The translations under genes and the position numbers were made by a program. Under the pieces are notes generated by a model, which was given only the letters and a program-made list of their open reading frames with translations, had not been told where the DNA came from and did no database searches. A DNA stretch of 64,000 nucleotides. Origin: an uncultured Bacteroidales bacterium (GTDB lineage Bacteria > Bacteroidota > Bacteroidia > Bacteroidales > Bacteroidaceae). The DNA lies in contig CACZCZ010000002.1 in assembly GCA_902779845.1 (NCBI GenBank), positions 124,001 through 188,000 of the forward strand, read 5' to 3'. Shown here one piece after another: positions 26,726 through 35,233 of the stretch (positions are counted from its first letter, which is position 1; each line of letters opens with the position of its first letter).

Positions 26726-26733
26726 CAAAAATA
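26726..26733 (-). promoter_or_regulatory. -7 box upstream of the MATE gene
   Basis: Minus-strand TATTTTTG matches TAnnTTTG, 16 nt before the MATE start. Confidence 0.5.
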
Positions 26734-26795
26734 GTCAAAAAAAGGGATTCCTCATCTACAAATGACCCTTTTTCTGTAAAAAAAGGGCTAAGAAT

Positions 26796-26826
26796 GATGT
26801 TCGAACATCAGAAATCACTATCTTTG
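26796..26826 (+). promoter_or_regulatory. Promoter with palindromic operator
   Basis: TATCTTTG (26819-26826) is a consensus -7 box. The perfect 14-bp palindrome GATGTTCGAACATC (26796-26809) lies in the promoter spacer, where a repressor would block RNA polymerase. Confidence 0.6.
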
Positions 26827-26865
26827 CAGCATTGAAACATGAGTGTAATCATAAAAAATGAAACG

Positions 26866-27741
26866 ATGGAATATTTGTCCAATGGAATCATCGAGATTGA
26901 GATTGCACCAATAGGTGCAGAACTGCAAAGCATCCGACGTGTAGCTGCGCCCACCGAATATCTCTGGCAGGGCGACCCGACTTACTGGGGACGTCGTGCG
27001 CCCATACTCTTTCCCATCGTAGGTCGCTTATGGGAAAACACGGCGCATTTCGGCGATAAAAGTTACGAAATTTTCCAACACGGTTTCGCTCGGGATATGC
27101 TCTTCACGAAGATTGTGGACGAAGACCGCCACTTGGCGTTCAGCGTTCGATCCAACGAGGAGAGCCTCCGTCTTTGGCCCTTCAACTTCGAGTTGCGCAT
27201 CGACTACACACTTCTGCGTAACGTTCTGACAGTTTCCTGGAGCGTCACGAACCTCGACACACGCGTTATGCCCTTCCAAATTGGCGCTCATCCCGCGTTC
27301 ATGTACACCCATTACAATCCCGATGACGAAGTCCATGGTTTCCTCTCCTTCAACGCCGACAGTCCACTCGTCAGTACCAAGATTGCCCCTGGCGGCTATG
27401 CCGATGCCACAACCTTCGACGTGGAGATTCCGGCAGACGGTCTGCTTCCACTGACGAATGAAACCTTCCTGTGTGACACCATTCTGGAAGCCACAGGCCG
27501 CCTCAATCGCATCACATTGCACGACAAGGACGGACGACCGCTCGTCACCATGCGCCACTCTATGCCCATCACGGCACTGTGGTCTCCCAACAACGGCCGC
27601 GCACCCTTCATGTGCATCGAACCATGGCACGGTTGCTGCGACCCAACAGGCTACACAAGCGACTTCTCTAACCGTCAATTCATTGAATGCGTGGCTCCCG
27701 GTGAGACTTGGAGCACCGCCTATGAAATCATGATCGAATGA
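26866..27741 (+). CDS. Aldose 1-epimerase-family (LacX-like) protein
   Basis: Beta-sandwich mutarotase family; LacX-like members open with a segment such as IIEIEIAPIGAELQSI. I prefer the start at 26866 (MEYLSNGIIEIE, 291 residues) because the ATG at 26839 is only 12 nt from the -7 box. The catalytic His is likely in IGAHPAFM and the acid near the C-terminal MCIEPWHG. The sugar is unknown. It overlaps the glycosyltransferase gene by 4 bp (ATGA). Confidence 0.83.
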   Translation: MEYLSNGIIEIEIAPIGAELQSIRRVAAPTEYLWQGDPTYWGRRAPILFPIVGRLWENTAHFGDKSYEIFQHGFARDMLFTKIVDEDRHLAFSVRSNEESLRLWPFNFELRIDYTLLRNVLTVSWSVTNLDTRVMPFQIGAHPAFMYTHYNPDDEVHGFLSFNADSPLVSTKIAPGGYADATTFDVEIPADGLLPLTNETFLCDTILEATGRLNRITLHDKDGRPLVTMRHSMPITALWSPNNGRAPFMCIEPWHGCCDPTGYTSDFSNRQFIECVAPGETWSTAYEIMIE

Positions 27742-28616
27742 AACTCTCTATTCTCATCCCCACCTATAATTATAACGCGCGCGCATTAGTGTGCAATCTC
27801 CATCGCTTGGCACAGGAAGAAGGTGTCGAAGCTGAAATCATCATCGGCGACGACGCCTCTACCAACGATACCGAATGGTTTGCCGAAGTGGAACAACTCA
27901 GTCATGTGAGCGTGATGCACGAGACCGTCAATCAGGGACGTGCCATCATCCGCAACCATCTTGCCGATGCCTCCCATGGGGAATGGCTTTGGTTCATCGA
28001 TGCCGATGCCGAAGTGCCTCCCACCTTCTCGCTCAGCATCGCCCTCCACACGGGCACCATGGCCCCGGCTGTCTGCGGCGGACTGTACCACGCCGATGTC
28101 AAGCCCGCGCCCGAGAAGATGCTCCGCTACAAATACGAGATGGATGCCGACGAGAAACGCTCGGCAGACCAGCGCAGCGAGTTTCCCCACCACCACATCA
28201 CCACCTTCAACCTGCTCGTTCGGCGCGATGTATTCCTTCAGATTCGCTTCAATGAACACTGCGACAAGTACGGCTACGAAGATGTCATGTTCGGGTTGGA
28301 GCTGGAGCGTCACCGAATCGCTGTCCTACACATCGAAGACCCTCTCATTCACAACGGATTAGACACAAACAGCGAATTCTTAGAGAAGACCGAGATTGCC
28401 ATGCACTCGCTCCACAAGATATCAAGCAGTATGCCTTCGGATGGTAATGGTATCGTGAGAGTGGCACGCCATCTGCAGGAAACCAAAATGACGTGGGCCG
28501 TGCGCCTGCTGTTCAAACTCCTGCGTCGTCCCATTCGCAAGAACCTGCTGGGCAGTCATCCCCTCCTACCCCTCTTCCAATTCTATAAACTCGGCTACTA
28601 CCTGTGCCTGAAATAG
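27738..28616 (+). CDS. Glycosyltransferase family 2
   Basis: 292 residues with a GT-A fold start (LSILIPTYNYNARALV), IGDDASTND, and the metal-binding region FIDADAEVPP. There is a weakly hydrophobic C-terminus but no clear membrane anchor. It probably transfers a sugar in cell-surface glycan assembly; the acceptor is unknown. Translationally coupled to the preceding gene. Confidence 0.88.
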   Translation: MKLSILIPTYNYNARALVCNLHRLAQEEGVEAEIIIGDDASTNDTEWFAEVEQLSHVSVMHETVNQGRAIIRNHLADASHGEWLWFIDADAEVPPTFSLSIALHTGTMAPAVCGGLYHADVKPAPEKMLRYKYEMDADEKRSADQRSEFPHHHITTFNLLVRRDVFLQIRFNEHCDKYGYEDVMFGLELERHRIAVLHIEDPLIHNGLDTNSEFLEKTEIAMHSLHKISSSMPSDGNGIVRVARHLQETKMTWAVRLLFKLLRRPIRKNLLGSHPLLPLFQFYKLGYYLCLK

Positions 28617-28638
28617 TCCTCCCCCTCTCAACACTCAG

Positions 28639-29910
28639 CTAACTCTTATACCTTTCTCCCCACAGCTGGATCATGCGCTCGTGAAGTTTACTCTCGGCAG
28701 GATTCTGCTGTGCATGCCAGAAACGTTGGGTGACGCCGTCGGGCAAGAACTGCTGATCCACGAAATGGCCTTCGTAGTCGTGTGCATATTTGTAGCCCTT
28801 GGCATAGCCCAGTTCTTCCATCAATTCTGTAGGCGCATTGCGCAGGTGCAGTGGAACAGGTTGATTGCCCGTTTGCTTCACGAACGCGAGGGCATCATTG
28901 ATAGCCATATATGCCGAATTGCTCTTGGGCGATGTAGCCAGATAGATGGTAGCTTCGGCCAAGGGAATGCGCCCCTCAGGCCACCCTATCTTCATCACCG
29001 TGTCGAAGGCAGCGTTGGCCAGCAGCAACGCGTTGGGATTTGCCAGTCCGATATCTTCTGAAGCCGAGATGACCAGACGACGAGCGATGAAAGCCGGGTC
29101 TTCGCCACCTTCAATCATGCGTGCAAGCCAGTAGATGGCACCGTCAGGGTCGCTGCCCCGGATGCTCTTGATGAACGCCGAAATGATGTCATAATGCATC
29201 TCGCCACCTTTGTCATAGGCCAAAGGATTCTGCTGCAGGCGGTCAGCCACCAACTGATCCGTAATCTCTACGGGGTGATCCTCACTGCCAGTATCAGTCA
29301 CCAGTTCCAAGATGTTCAACAACTTACGAGCATCACCACCACTGTAACGCAGCAGTGCGTCTGTCTCCTTCACGCTGATCTGCTTCTGTTTCAGCTCCGC
29401 ATCTTCATGAATAGCGCGGTCCACCAACTGTAGCAAGTCCTCCTTGCCCAACGATTTCAGGACATAAACGGCACAGCGCGACAGCAATGGCCTAATCACC
29501 TCAAAAGACGGATTCTCAGTAGTGGCTCCAATGAGCGTCACCACACCCTGCTCCACAGCACCAAGCAGTGAGTCCTGCTGGGATTTCGAAAAGCGATGGA
29601 TTTCGTCAATAAACAGAATCGGGCTTTTCTGTTGGAAGAAGCGATTCCCTTTGGCACGATCAATCACCTCACGAACCTCCTTCACGCCACTCGTCACTGC
29701 CGACAACGTGTAGAAAGGCGTCTCAAGTGTGTGTGCAATAATCTGCGCCAACGTTGTCTTTCCTACACCCGGCGGTCCCCACAGGATAAAGCTTGAGATG
29801 CGTCCACTCTCGATCATGCGACGTAAAACAGCATCACGGCCAACAAGATGTTGCTGACCGATATACCCGTCAAGCGTAACGGGGCGCATTCGTTCTGCTA
29901 AGGGTTTCAC
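28639..29910 (-). CDS. rarA: Replication-associated recombination protein A
   Basis: 423-residue AAA+ ATPase (RarA/MgsA) acting at stalled replication forks. Walker A is GPPGVGKTT (45-53), Walker B ILFIDEIHRF and sensor 1 GATTENPSF. The C-terminal tetramerisation region (GDPDGAIYWLARMIEGGEDP) is intact. It converges with the glycosyltransferase gene. Confidence 0.96.
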   Translation of the reverse strand: MKPLAERMRPVTLDGYIGQQHLVGRDAVLRRMIESGRISSFILWGPPGVGKTTLAQIIAHTLETPFYTLSAVTSGVKEVREVIDRAKGNRFFQQKSPILFIDEIHRFSKSQQDSLLGAVEQGVVTLIGATTENPSFEVIRPLLSRCAVYVLKSLGKEDLLQLVDRAIHEDAELKQKQISVKETDALLRYSGGDARKLLNILELVTDTGSEDHPVEITDQLVADRLQQNPLAYDKGGEMHYDIISAFIKSIRGSDPDGAIYWLARMIEGGEDPAFIARRLVISASEDIGLANPNALLLANAAFDTVMKIGWPEGRIPLAEATIYLATSPKSNSAYMAINDALAFVKQTGNQPVPLHLRNAPTELMEELGYAKGYKYAHDYEGHFVDQQFLPDGVTQRFWHAQQNPAESKLHERMIQLWGERYKS

Positions 29911-29940
29911 TGATGGATGAACGAATTAACGGTTGAATGA

Positions 29941-29994
29941 ATTAACAGATTAACAACTTAGCATACTTCTATGTTAACCTGTTAATCTGTTAAT
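29941..29994. repeat. 15-bp inverted repeat between tRNA-Gly and rarA
   Basis: ATTAACAGATTAACA (29941-29955) and its exact complement (29980-29994) are separated by 24 nt. It lies 9 nt downstream of the tRNA and upstream of rarA, so it may end the tRNA transcript, act as a processing site, or regulate rarA. GAATTAACG-like partial copies occur beside it. Confidence 0.6.
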
Positions 29995-30003
29995 GAGTTT
30001 CGA

Positions 30004-30075
30004 GCGATAGACGGGACTCGAACCCGCGACCCTCGGCTTGGGAAGCCAATGCTCTACCAACTGAGCTACTATCGC
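30004..30075 (-). tRNA. tRNA-Gly (CCC)
   Basis: 72 nt fold as a complete cloverleaf on the minus strand. The acceptor GCGATAG/CTATCGC has 7 perfect pairs, the D stem is GCTC/GAGC and the T loop is TTCGAGT. The anticodon arm TTGGC-TTCCCAA-GCCGA has T33 and anticodon CCC, which reads GGG (Gly). CCA is not encoded. Confidence 0.95.
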
Positions 30076-30095
30076 AATCTTGCGAAATGCGACTG

Positions 30096-30126
30096 CAAAG
30101 GTACAAACCTTTAGCGATTCACGCAA
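30096..30126 (-). promoter_or_regulatory. Promoter of tRNA-Gly
   Basis: Minus-strand TACCTTTG (30096-30103) with TTG (30124-30126) at a 20-nt spacing, 20 nt upstream of the tRNA. Confidence 0.65.
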
Positions 30127-30152
30127 GGTTTTAAGGCTTTTTAAACATTTTT

Positions 30153-33100
30153 TCAGCGGATAAAGTTACGAAACTGCATAATCCCAAGATGATTGCCATC
30201 CAGCGCCTCCACTTCTTCCAGGAACTTTTCGGCCTTCTGTCTGTCACCCATGCCGTAGTAACCAAGGGCCAGCATATACTTGCAGTGGATCAGGTTCTTC
30301 GTGTCGAGCGAGTCTTCCCAAATCAGCAGATCAGGCAGCGAAACGGCAAAGTAGTCCATAACCTGCTTTTCGAAGATGTGCTGTTTGCCGTAGTTGATGA
30401 GCTTGTAGAAACGTCCGTGAGCCTCGTCGGTGCGCCCCAGTTTCAACAGTGCCATGCCCTGATAGAAAATCTTGTCTGGTTTGGCATCGTTGTAGTACAT
30501 GGCAGCGGCAGGCTCCTGAGGTCCCTTAGTGGCCTCTTCCCAGCACGCAACAGCCTTATTCTGCTGACCAAGGCCCTCATAGGCCACGCCTAACAGATAG
30601 TAGAAGTCGTTCTCCTGAGCGCCATAGAGTTTGCCTTCACCGAGATGGCTGGGATATTCCAGGCACTCACGCAGCAGGCTTACAGCCTCCTCAAAATCTT
30701 TGGTTTCCAATGCCTTTAGAGCCAATCCCACGCGACACATCTGGTACTGCGCAGGCACCTTTCCTTCACCTCCTTCCCACGGGTGGAAGATGTGAGCATC
30801 AAGTTTCTTCATGGCCTCTTCATAGCGACCCAATTGGTTCAATAGCGTGATTTCTTCCAATACGAGGTCGTCGCGCTGAGCTACCAGTTCCGGGTATCTC
30901 TGTAGGAAGGCCAGACGTTCTGCATGAGGCTTCTGCAGCCGCTTGTAGAGTTGGTCGAGTTCCATGAGGATACGTGAGTCCGTCTCATCAAGGGCAAAAG
31001 CTTTTTCCATCATCACCAGCGCCTCCTGCTGCTTGTTCTGCTTATTGAATCGTGCCAGAGCAAGGTTGCGCCATACGCTTGGGAACGTGGCATCAAGTTC
31101 TGAGGAGCGCTCCCAGTTCTCGACGGCCACATCATACTGGCGCTTGTCGTAAAACAGACAGCCCAGGTAATAGGGAGCCTTGGCACCTGCAGGATTCAAG
31201 TTCTTTGCACACTCCAGTGCAAGGATATCCTCCAGACGATTGGGGAAGCAACAGTAAGGATCTGTTTCCTCAGCCTTCACGAAGCAGGCCTTGGCTTCAT
31301 CCGTTTCGCCCATCATGGCCAGGGCATAGCCCATATAATAATAGGTCATCGGGTGGTTCTGTGCACCCTCCAGGCTAAGCACCTCTATACACTCCTTCCA
31401 TAGTCCCGCCTGGGCGTAGTCAAGGGCCAGTTCGTGGTAATTGTAAGCATTCCCATGCATCAGGCTGGTCATGCGGCTCAGCGGCTCCTGGTCACCTGAG
31501 AGTAAAGACTCCTCAAACATACATCCATAGTTAAAGTGGTCTTTATCATACGATTCAGTAATCCATCCTAAAGCCTCGTCATAACGTTCCAGTTTTCGCA
31601 GGACAGAAGCTTTCAAGGCACGTGCCTTGTGGTTGTTGGCATTGAACTGCAATGCACGTTCCACCTCGTCAAGTGCATCGTCATAGCGCGCCTCACTCAC
31701 GCTGACACACGCAGCCTCGAAATAGCCGGCATCAGCCCACGCCTTATTCCATGTGGACTTCCAGAACAACTGGTAAGCATCGTGGGAAAGGCCCTGGTAT
31801 TTCAGGGCGAGTGCAAGATTGAAGATAGCCTCGCCGTCATAGGGGTTCGGATTGCGCTTCTGCCAGATTCTTACAGCACGACGCAGGTACTCCTCAGCCC
31901 GACTGAAACGTCCGCGACGCAGATACCACAGCCCCATCTGGTTCAGGCAACGCACATCATTAGGATCGCGGCGCAGCGCCTCATCGTAGTAGTCAAGTGC
32001 AGACCATGTTGCATGACGGTACTGCTCAAGATGAACACCCGTCAAATAAAGCTGATCGTTGGTCTTGGTTTCTTGTGGCGACAGCGCAGCCTCTGCGGCA
32101 TCGGGGATCGGTCGGATTTCATCATCCTCGGCACACCACATCAACAGCGGCGACGGATGGGAAGTCTGCAGTGAGAGGATTGAAAATACCAGCTCGTGGA
32201 GTTTGGCGCCCTGCACATTGACATCTTCCTGCAGCACAGCCTCCGGCGACAGCGTAACACGCTTGTCCATATACACCTGCCCCGACTTGTTCTGCAGCAC
32301 AAGACGAACTTCCTGCTTCGAAGTGGCAAGCACCTTGAGATGCCCACCTTCTTCAATATTGAATATGAAGTCCTTGGTGGCCTGTTTCACAATGCCAATC
32401 TCGCGATAGGGCATGAAGTATTGCACAAACTGTTTCTCCTCATACGGCATAAGCCATGTGAAATCGGGCTGATTCTCAGTATATACGCCCGCCATCAACT
32501 CTATGTAAGGGCGAAATCCCCGGCGCTGCACGTCCCACTTCGCGGCTTCCTCCGGGGTCGCTTCGTCAGTCAGGTTGCGGTCCCATGCGCGACCGAAGTC
32601 GCCATTTCCCCATGTCCACTGCTTCTTCCCGGGCGAGTAGTGATGACTGGCCACATGTAGCATCCCTGCCTTGGTGTCGTTTTCGTAGCCACCTTCGAAG
32701 TCGTACTTCGAGTTGACAGCCATATAGCTGGTAGGTACAAAGATGTTCTTATAGTTGGAGATGTCAACGCCAGCTGAATAGTCCATCTTATAATATGTAC
32801 CCGTAGCTATCGGGAAACTCGACACTGCACGCTTACCATGGTCGAAGACAGCGTTCACATCGGGCGGGAACACACTCTGGTACTCATCGTTCACCTCCAC
32901 AGCGGGATTGGCCCACCAGAGGAAAGTCTGTGGCAAACTGGTGCGATTGCTCACGCGCCCTTGAATCTCCAGATAAGCACAACCCGGGCGCAGCGTAAAG
33001 CCAGCCATACCTTTCTGATGGAACATACGCTCCATCTCATTGACCCAAACCGTGACCGAGCCATCGGCGTTCTCCACAATCGTAGAATCAACGGGCATAT

Positions 33101-33476
33101 AGGTGCTGGGGCGATGGTGCTGAGGCCAGTTGAACTCGATGCCGCCAGAAATCCAAGGGCCCGCGAGCCCCACAAGGGCGGGCTTGATCACATGGTTGTA
33201 GTAAACGAAGTGGCGTTTACGAATCTTGTCGTATGCCATCTGCACGCGTCCGCCCAGTTCGGGCAGTACCATCACCTTGATGTACTCGTTCTCCAGCCAG
33301 ACGGCGTGATAGTCCACATCCTTCTTCTCGTCACTCATTGATTCGATAACGGGATAGGGATAGACGACACCGCTTGAGCCTTGATACACTCTCTTCTCCA
33401 AGAAGATGGGGTTCTTCTCGGGTGCTCCCACTTCATACGTGGGAATCGTTACTACTTCTCTCCAAGCCTTAACCAT
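30153..33476 (-). CDS. DUF5107 domain protein with TPR array
   Basis: 1107 residues without a signal peptide. About residues 40-330 form the DUF5107 domain (LPELGGRVQMAYDKIRKRHFVYYNHV; WISGGIEFNWPQHHRP), a beta-sandwich resembling aldose-epimerase or glycosidase folds. Residues about 485-1080 are helical tetratricopeptide repeats (for example DALDEVERALQFNANNHKARAL). The family occurs near carbohydrate genes; function is unproven. It starts 2 bp after the sugar-porter gene ends, so the two are co-expressed. Confidence 0.87.
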   Translation of the reverse strand: MVKAWREVVTIPTYEVGAPEKNPIFLEKRVYQGSSGVVYPYPVIESMSDEKKDVDYHAVWLENEYIKVMVLPELGGRVQMAYDKIRKRHFVYYNHVIKPALVGLAGPWISGGIEFNWPQHHRPSTYMPVDSTIVENADGSVTVWVNEMERMFHQKGMAGFTLRPGCAYLEIQGRVSNRTSLPQTFLWWANPAVEVNDEYQSVFPPDVNAVFDHGKRAVSSFPIATGTYYKMDYSAGVDISNYKNIFVPTSYMAVNSKYDFEGGYENDTKAGMLHVASHHYSPGKKQWTWGNGDFGRAWDRNLTDEATPEEAAKWDVQRRGFRPYIELMAGVYTENQPDFTWLMPYEEKQFVQYFMPYREIGIVKQATKDFIFNIEEGGHLKVLATSKQEVRLVLQNKSGQVYMDKRVTLSPEAVLQEDVNVQGAKLHELVFSILSLQTSHPSPLLMWCAEDDEIRPIPDAAEAALSPQETKTNDQLYLTGVHLEQYRHATWSALDYYDEALRRDPNDVRCLNQMGLWYLRRGRFSRAEEYLRRAVRIWQKRNPNPYDGEAIFNLALALKYQGLSHDAYQLFWKSTWNKAWADAGYFEAACVSVSEARYDDALDEVERALQFNANNHKARALKASVLRKLERYDEALGWITESYDKDHFNYGCMFEESLLSGDQEPLSRMTSLMHGNAYNYHELALDYAQAGLWKECIEVLSLEGAQNHPMTYYYMGYALAMMGETDEAKACFVKAEETDPYCCFPNRLEDILALECAKNLNPAGAKAPYYLGCLFYDKRQYDVAVENWERSSELDATFPSVWRNLALARFNKQNKQQEALVMMEKAFALDETDSRILMELDQLYKRLQKPHAERLAFLQRYPELVAQRDDLVLEEITLLNQLGRYEEAMKKLDAHIFHPWEGGEGKVPAQYQMCRVGLALKALETKDFEEAVSLLRECLEYPSHLGEGKLYGAQENDFYYLLGVAYEGLGQQNKAVACWEEATKGPQEPAAAMYYNDAKPDKIFYQGMALLKLGRTDEAHGRFYKLINYGKQHIFEKQVMDYFAVSLPDLLIWEDSLDTKNLIHCKYMLALGYYGMGDRQKAEKFLEEVEALDGNHLGIMQFRNFIR

Positions 33477-33478
33477 GA

Positions 33479-34783
33479 TTATTTTTTTATCAGTTCACAC
33501 TCAATTTCTTCCAAGCTCTTGCCTTTTGTTTCAGGGCAACGGCGGAACAGAAACACGAAGGCACACATACAGATGGCACTGTAGATCCAGAAAGTACCGC
33601 TGCTGCCTAAGGCTGCATTCATCGAGGGGAATGAGAAGGTGAGCGTGCAGCACCCCACCCACAGGGCGAACGTGCACGTTGCCATAGCGACGCCCCTGAC
33701 ACGGTGTGGGAAGATCTCCGCCAACAGCGTCCACGTGACGGGCCCCAGTGTCATCGCATAGACAGAGATGGCTGCTACGACCAATGCCACCATCAGGAAA
33801 CCTGTCATTCCCATATAATAGCACATGCCTAACGTCAGATAAATCAGGCCCAGCCCGCCGGCGCCAATAAGCATCAGCGTGCGGCGCCCCCACTTCTCAA
33901 TGGCGTAAAGTGCCACGAAAGTGAACAGCACATTGGCAATGCCTGTGATGACGATGTTAATGAACATCCCGTCAACATCAAAGCCTGCACCTACGAATAT
34001 CTCCTGAGCGTAGTTGAAAATCACGTTCGTTCCGCACCACTGCTGAAACACAGCAATCACCAACCCCAACAGCAGCACCCTTCCGTATCTTCCATGGAAC
34101 AGTTCGCCCAACCCAGCCTCTGCGTGAGAGCCGACAGCCCTGGGCGCAGACTTCATCTGCAGATATACGGGTGATTCTGGAATGAAGAAACTCATCAGCA
34201 GAAACAGCGCAGCCGGCAACGTCTCGGCCCAGAACATCCATCGCCAACCCCACTCCACATTCCAAGTCTGTGCCTCCGCGATGGTGGTATCGCGTGCCAG
34301 CAGCATATTCACAATCTGAGCCGACAGTATTCCCAGCACAATCGTCATCTGGTTCCAGCTGACCATGCGACCGCGAATCTCCGCCGGACTCACCTCGGCA
34401 ATATACATCGGTGCCAAGGCCGAGGCCACGCCGATGCCCACGCCACCCACGAAACGCGCTATATTAAATAAGGTGAAGTCGTTGAACAGTCCCGTGGCAA
34501 TAGCTGATGCCGTAAACAACACCGCCGACAGCATCAGCAGCGGCTTGCGGCCATACCTGTCAGCCGCCGCTCCAGCCACCATTGCTCCCAGCAGGCAGCC
34601 CACCAACGCTGTTGTCATAGCCACGCCCTGCATTACAGGCGAATCACCAATACCAAAGTAAAGTTCATAAAACGGCTTTGCGCCGCCAATTACTACCCAG
34701 TCGTATCCAAACAGCAGTCCTCCCATTGCTGATACGGCACAGATAAAATACAGGAATCCTTTATTGTAGCTCTTCATTGTCAT
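33479..34783 (-). CDS. Sugar porter (SP) family MFS transporter
   Basis: About 434 residues from the start at 34783 (MTMKSYNKGFLYFICAVSAM). Sugar-porter signatures are GGLLFGYDWVVIGGA, DRYGRKPLLM, the PMYIAEVSPAEIRGRMVSWNQ helix and a C-terminal PETKGKSLEEIE. Probable H+-coupled hexose or pentose uptake. In-frame upstream ATGs lie too close to the -7 box at 34835-34842 to be likely starts. The operon partner is the DUF5107-TPR gene. Confidence 0.93.
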   Translation of the reverse strand: MTMKSYNKGFLYFICAVSAMGGLLFGYDWVVIGGAKPFYELYFGIGDSPVMQGVAMTTALVGCLLGAMVAGAAADRYGRKPLLMLSAVLFTASAIATGLFNDFTLFNIARFVGGVGIGVASALAPMYIAEVSPAEIRGRMVSWNQMTIVLGILSAQIVNMLLARDTTIAEAQTWNVEWGWRWMFWAETLPAALFLLMSFFIPESPVYLQMKSAPRAVGSHAEAGLGELFHGRYGRVLLLGLVIAVFQQWCGTNVIFNYAQEIFVGAGFDVDGMFINIVITGIANVLFTFVALYAIEKWGRRTLMLIGAGGLGLIYLTLGMCYYMGMTGFLMVALVVAAISVYAMTLGPVTWTLLAEIFPHRVRGVAMATCTFALWVGCCTLTFSFPSMNAALGSSGTFWIYSAICMCAFVFLFRRCPETKGKSLEEIECELIKK

Positions 34784-34834
34784 TAAGATGCCCCTGCGCC
34801 CTTTCGGCTCAGACATCGATATACTTTTCTGCTG

Positions 34835-34842
34835 CAAAGATA
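34835..34842 (-). promoter_or_regulatory. -7 box of the sugar-porter operon
   Basis: Minus-strand TATCTTTG, 51 nt before the chosen start at 34783. Confidence 0.6.
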
Positions 34843-34975
34843 GAGAATAATTCTTTACGCCACGCAAAAAATCTCAAAAATATATTCAAAGGCGAAGAAA
34901 AGAAGGGAAAAAGCGAAATCCGAGCAAGATTGAATGCTTATCTCCTTTCGAGTCAAACAATCAGCTTTCGCGCGT

Positions 34976-35103
34976 GATGCAGCATGGTGCGAAAGGCGAT
35001 GCAGCAAGGTGCGAAAGGCGATGCAGCAAGGTGCGGAAGGCGATGCAGCAAGGTGTGCAGCTCAACACACCATGGTGCACAAGTCGATGCAGCATGGTGT
35101 GTC
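34976..35103. repeat. 22-bp tandem array between divergent operons
   Basis: Three full units of GATGCAGCAAGGTGCGAAAG plus GC start at 34976, 34998 and 35020, an exact 22-bp period. A fourth diverged unit begins at 35042 and a partial one near 35085 (GATGCAGCATGGTG). Together with the palindrome TAAAACATGTTTTA (35106-35119) and a hairpin near 35148-35169, it fills the 450 bp between the sugar-porter operon and nhaD. No coding potential is evident. Confidence 0.85.
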
Positions 35104-35195
35104 AATAAAACATGTTTTACGATGCTTGCAACACAAAAAGTTCGCCTTCTCATTAAAAAAATGAGAATTAAAGACGCCAAATCGTATATTTTCAT

Positions 35196-35203
35196 TATCT
35201 TTG
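35196..35203 (+). promoter_or_regulatory. -7 box of nhaD
   Basis: TATCTTTG, 30 nt before the nhaD start. Confidence 0.6.
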
Positions 35204-35233
35204 CACCCATAAAACGTTTTCAAATCACGTCGT

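Noticed and set aside
34784-34867. Longer N-terminus for the sugar porter
   Set aside because: The extension overlaps the -7 box at 34835-34842 and adds residues without family similarity.
34976-35103. CRISPR-like array
   Set aside because: Units are contiguous 22-bp tandem repeats without spacers, and no cas genes are in the window. The same holds for 49903-50068 and 4748-4925.
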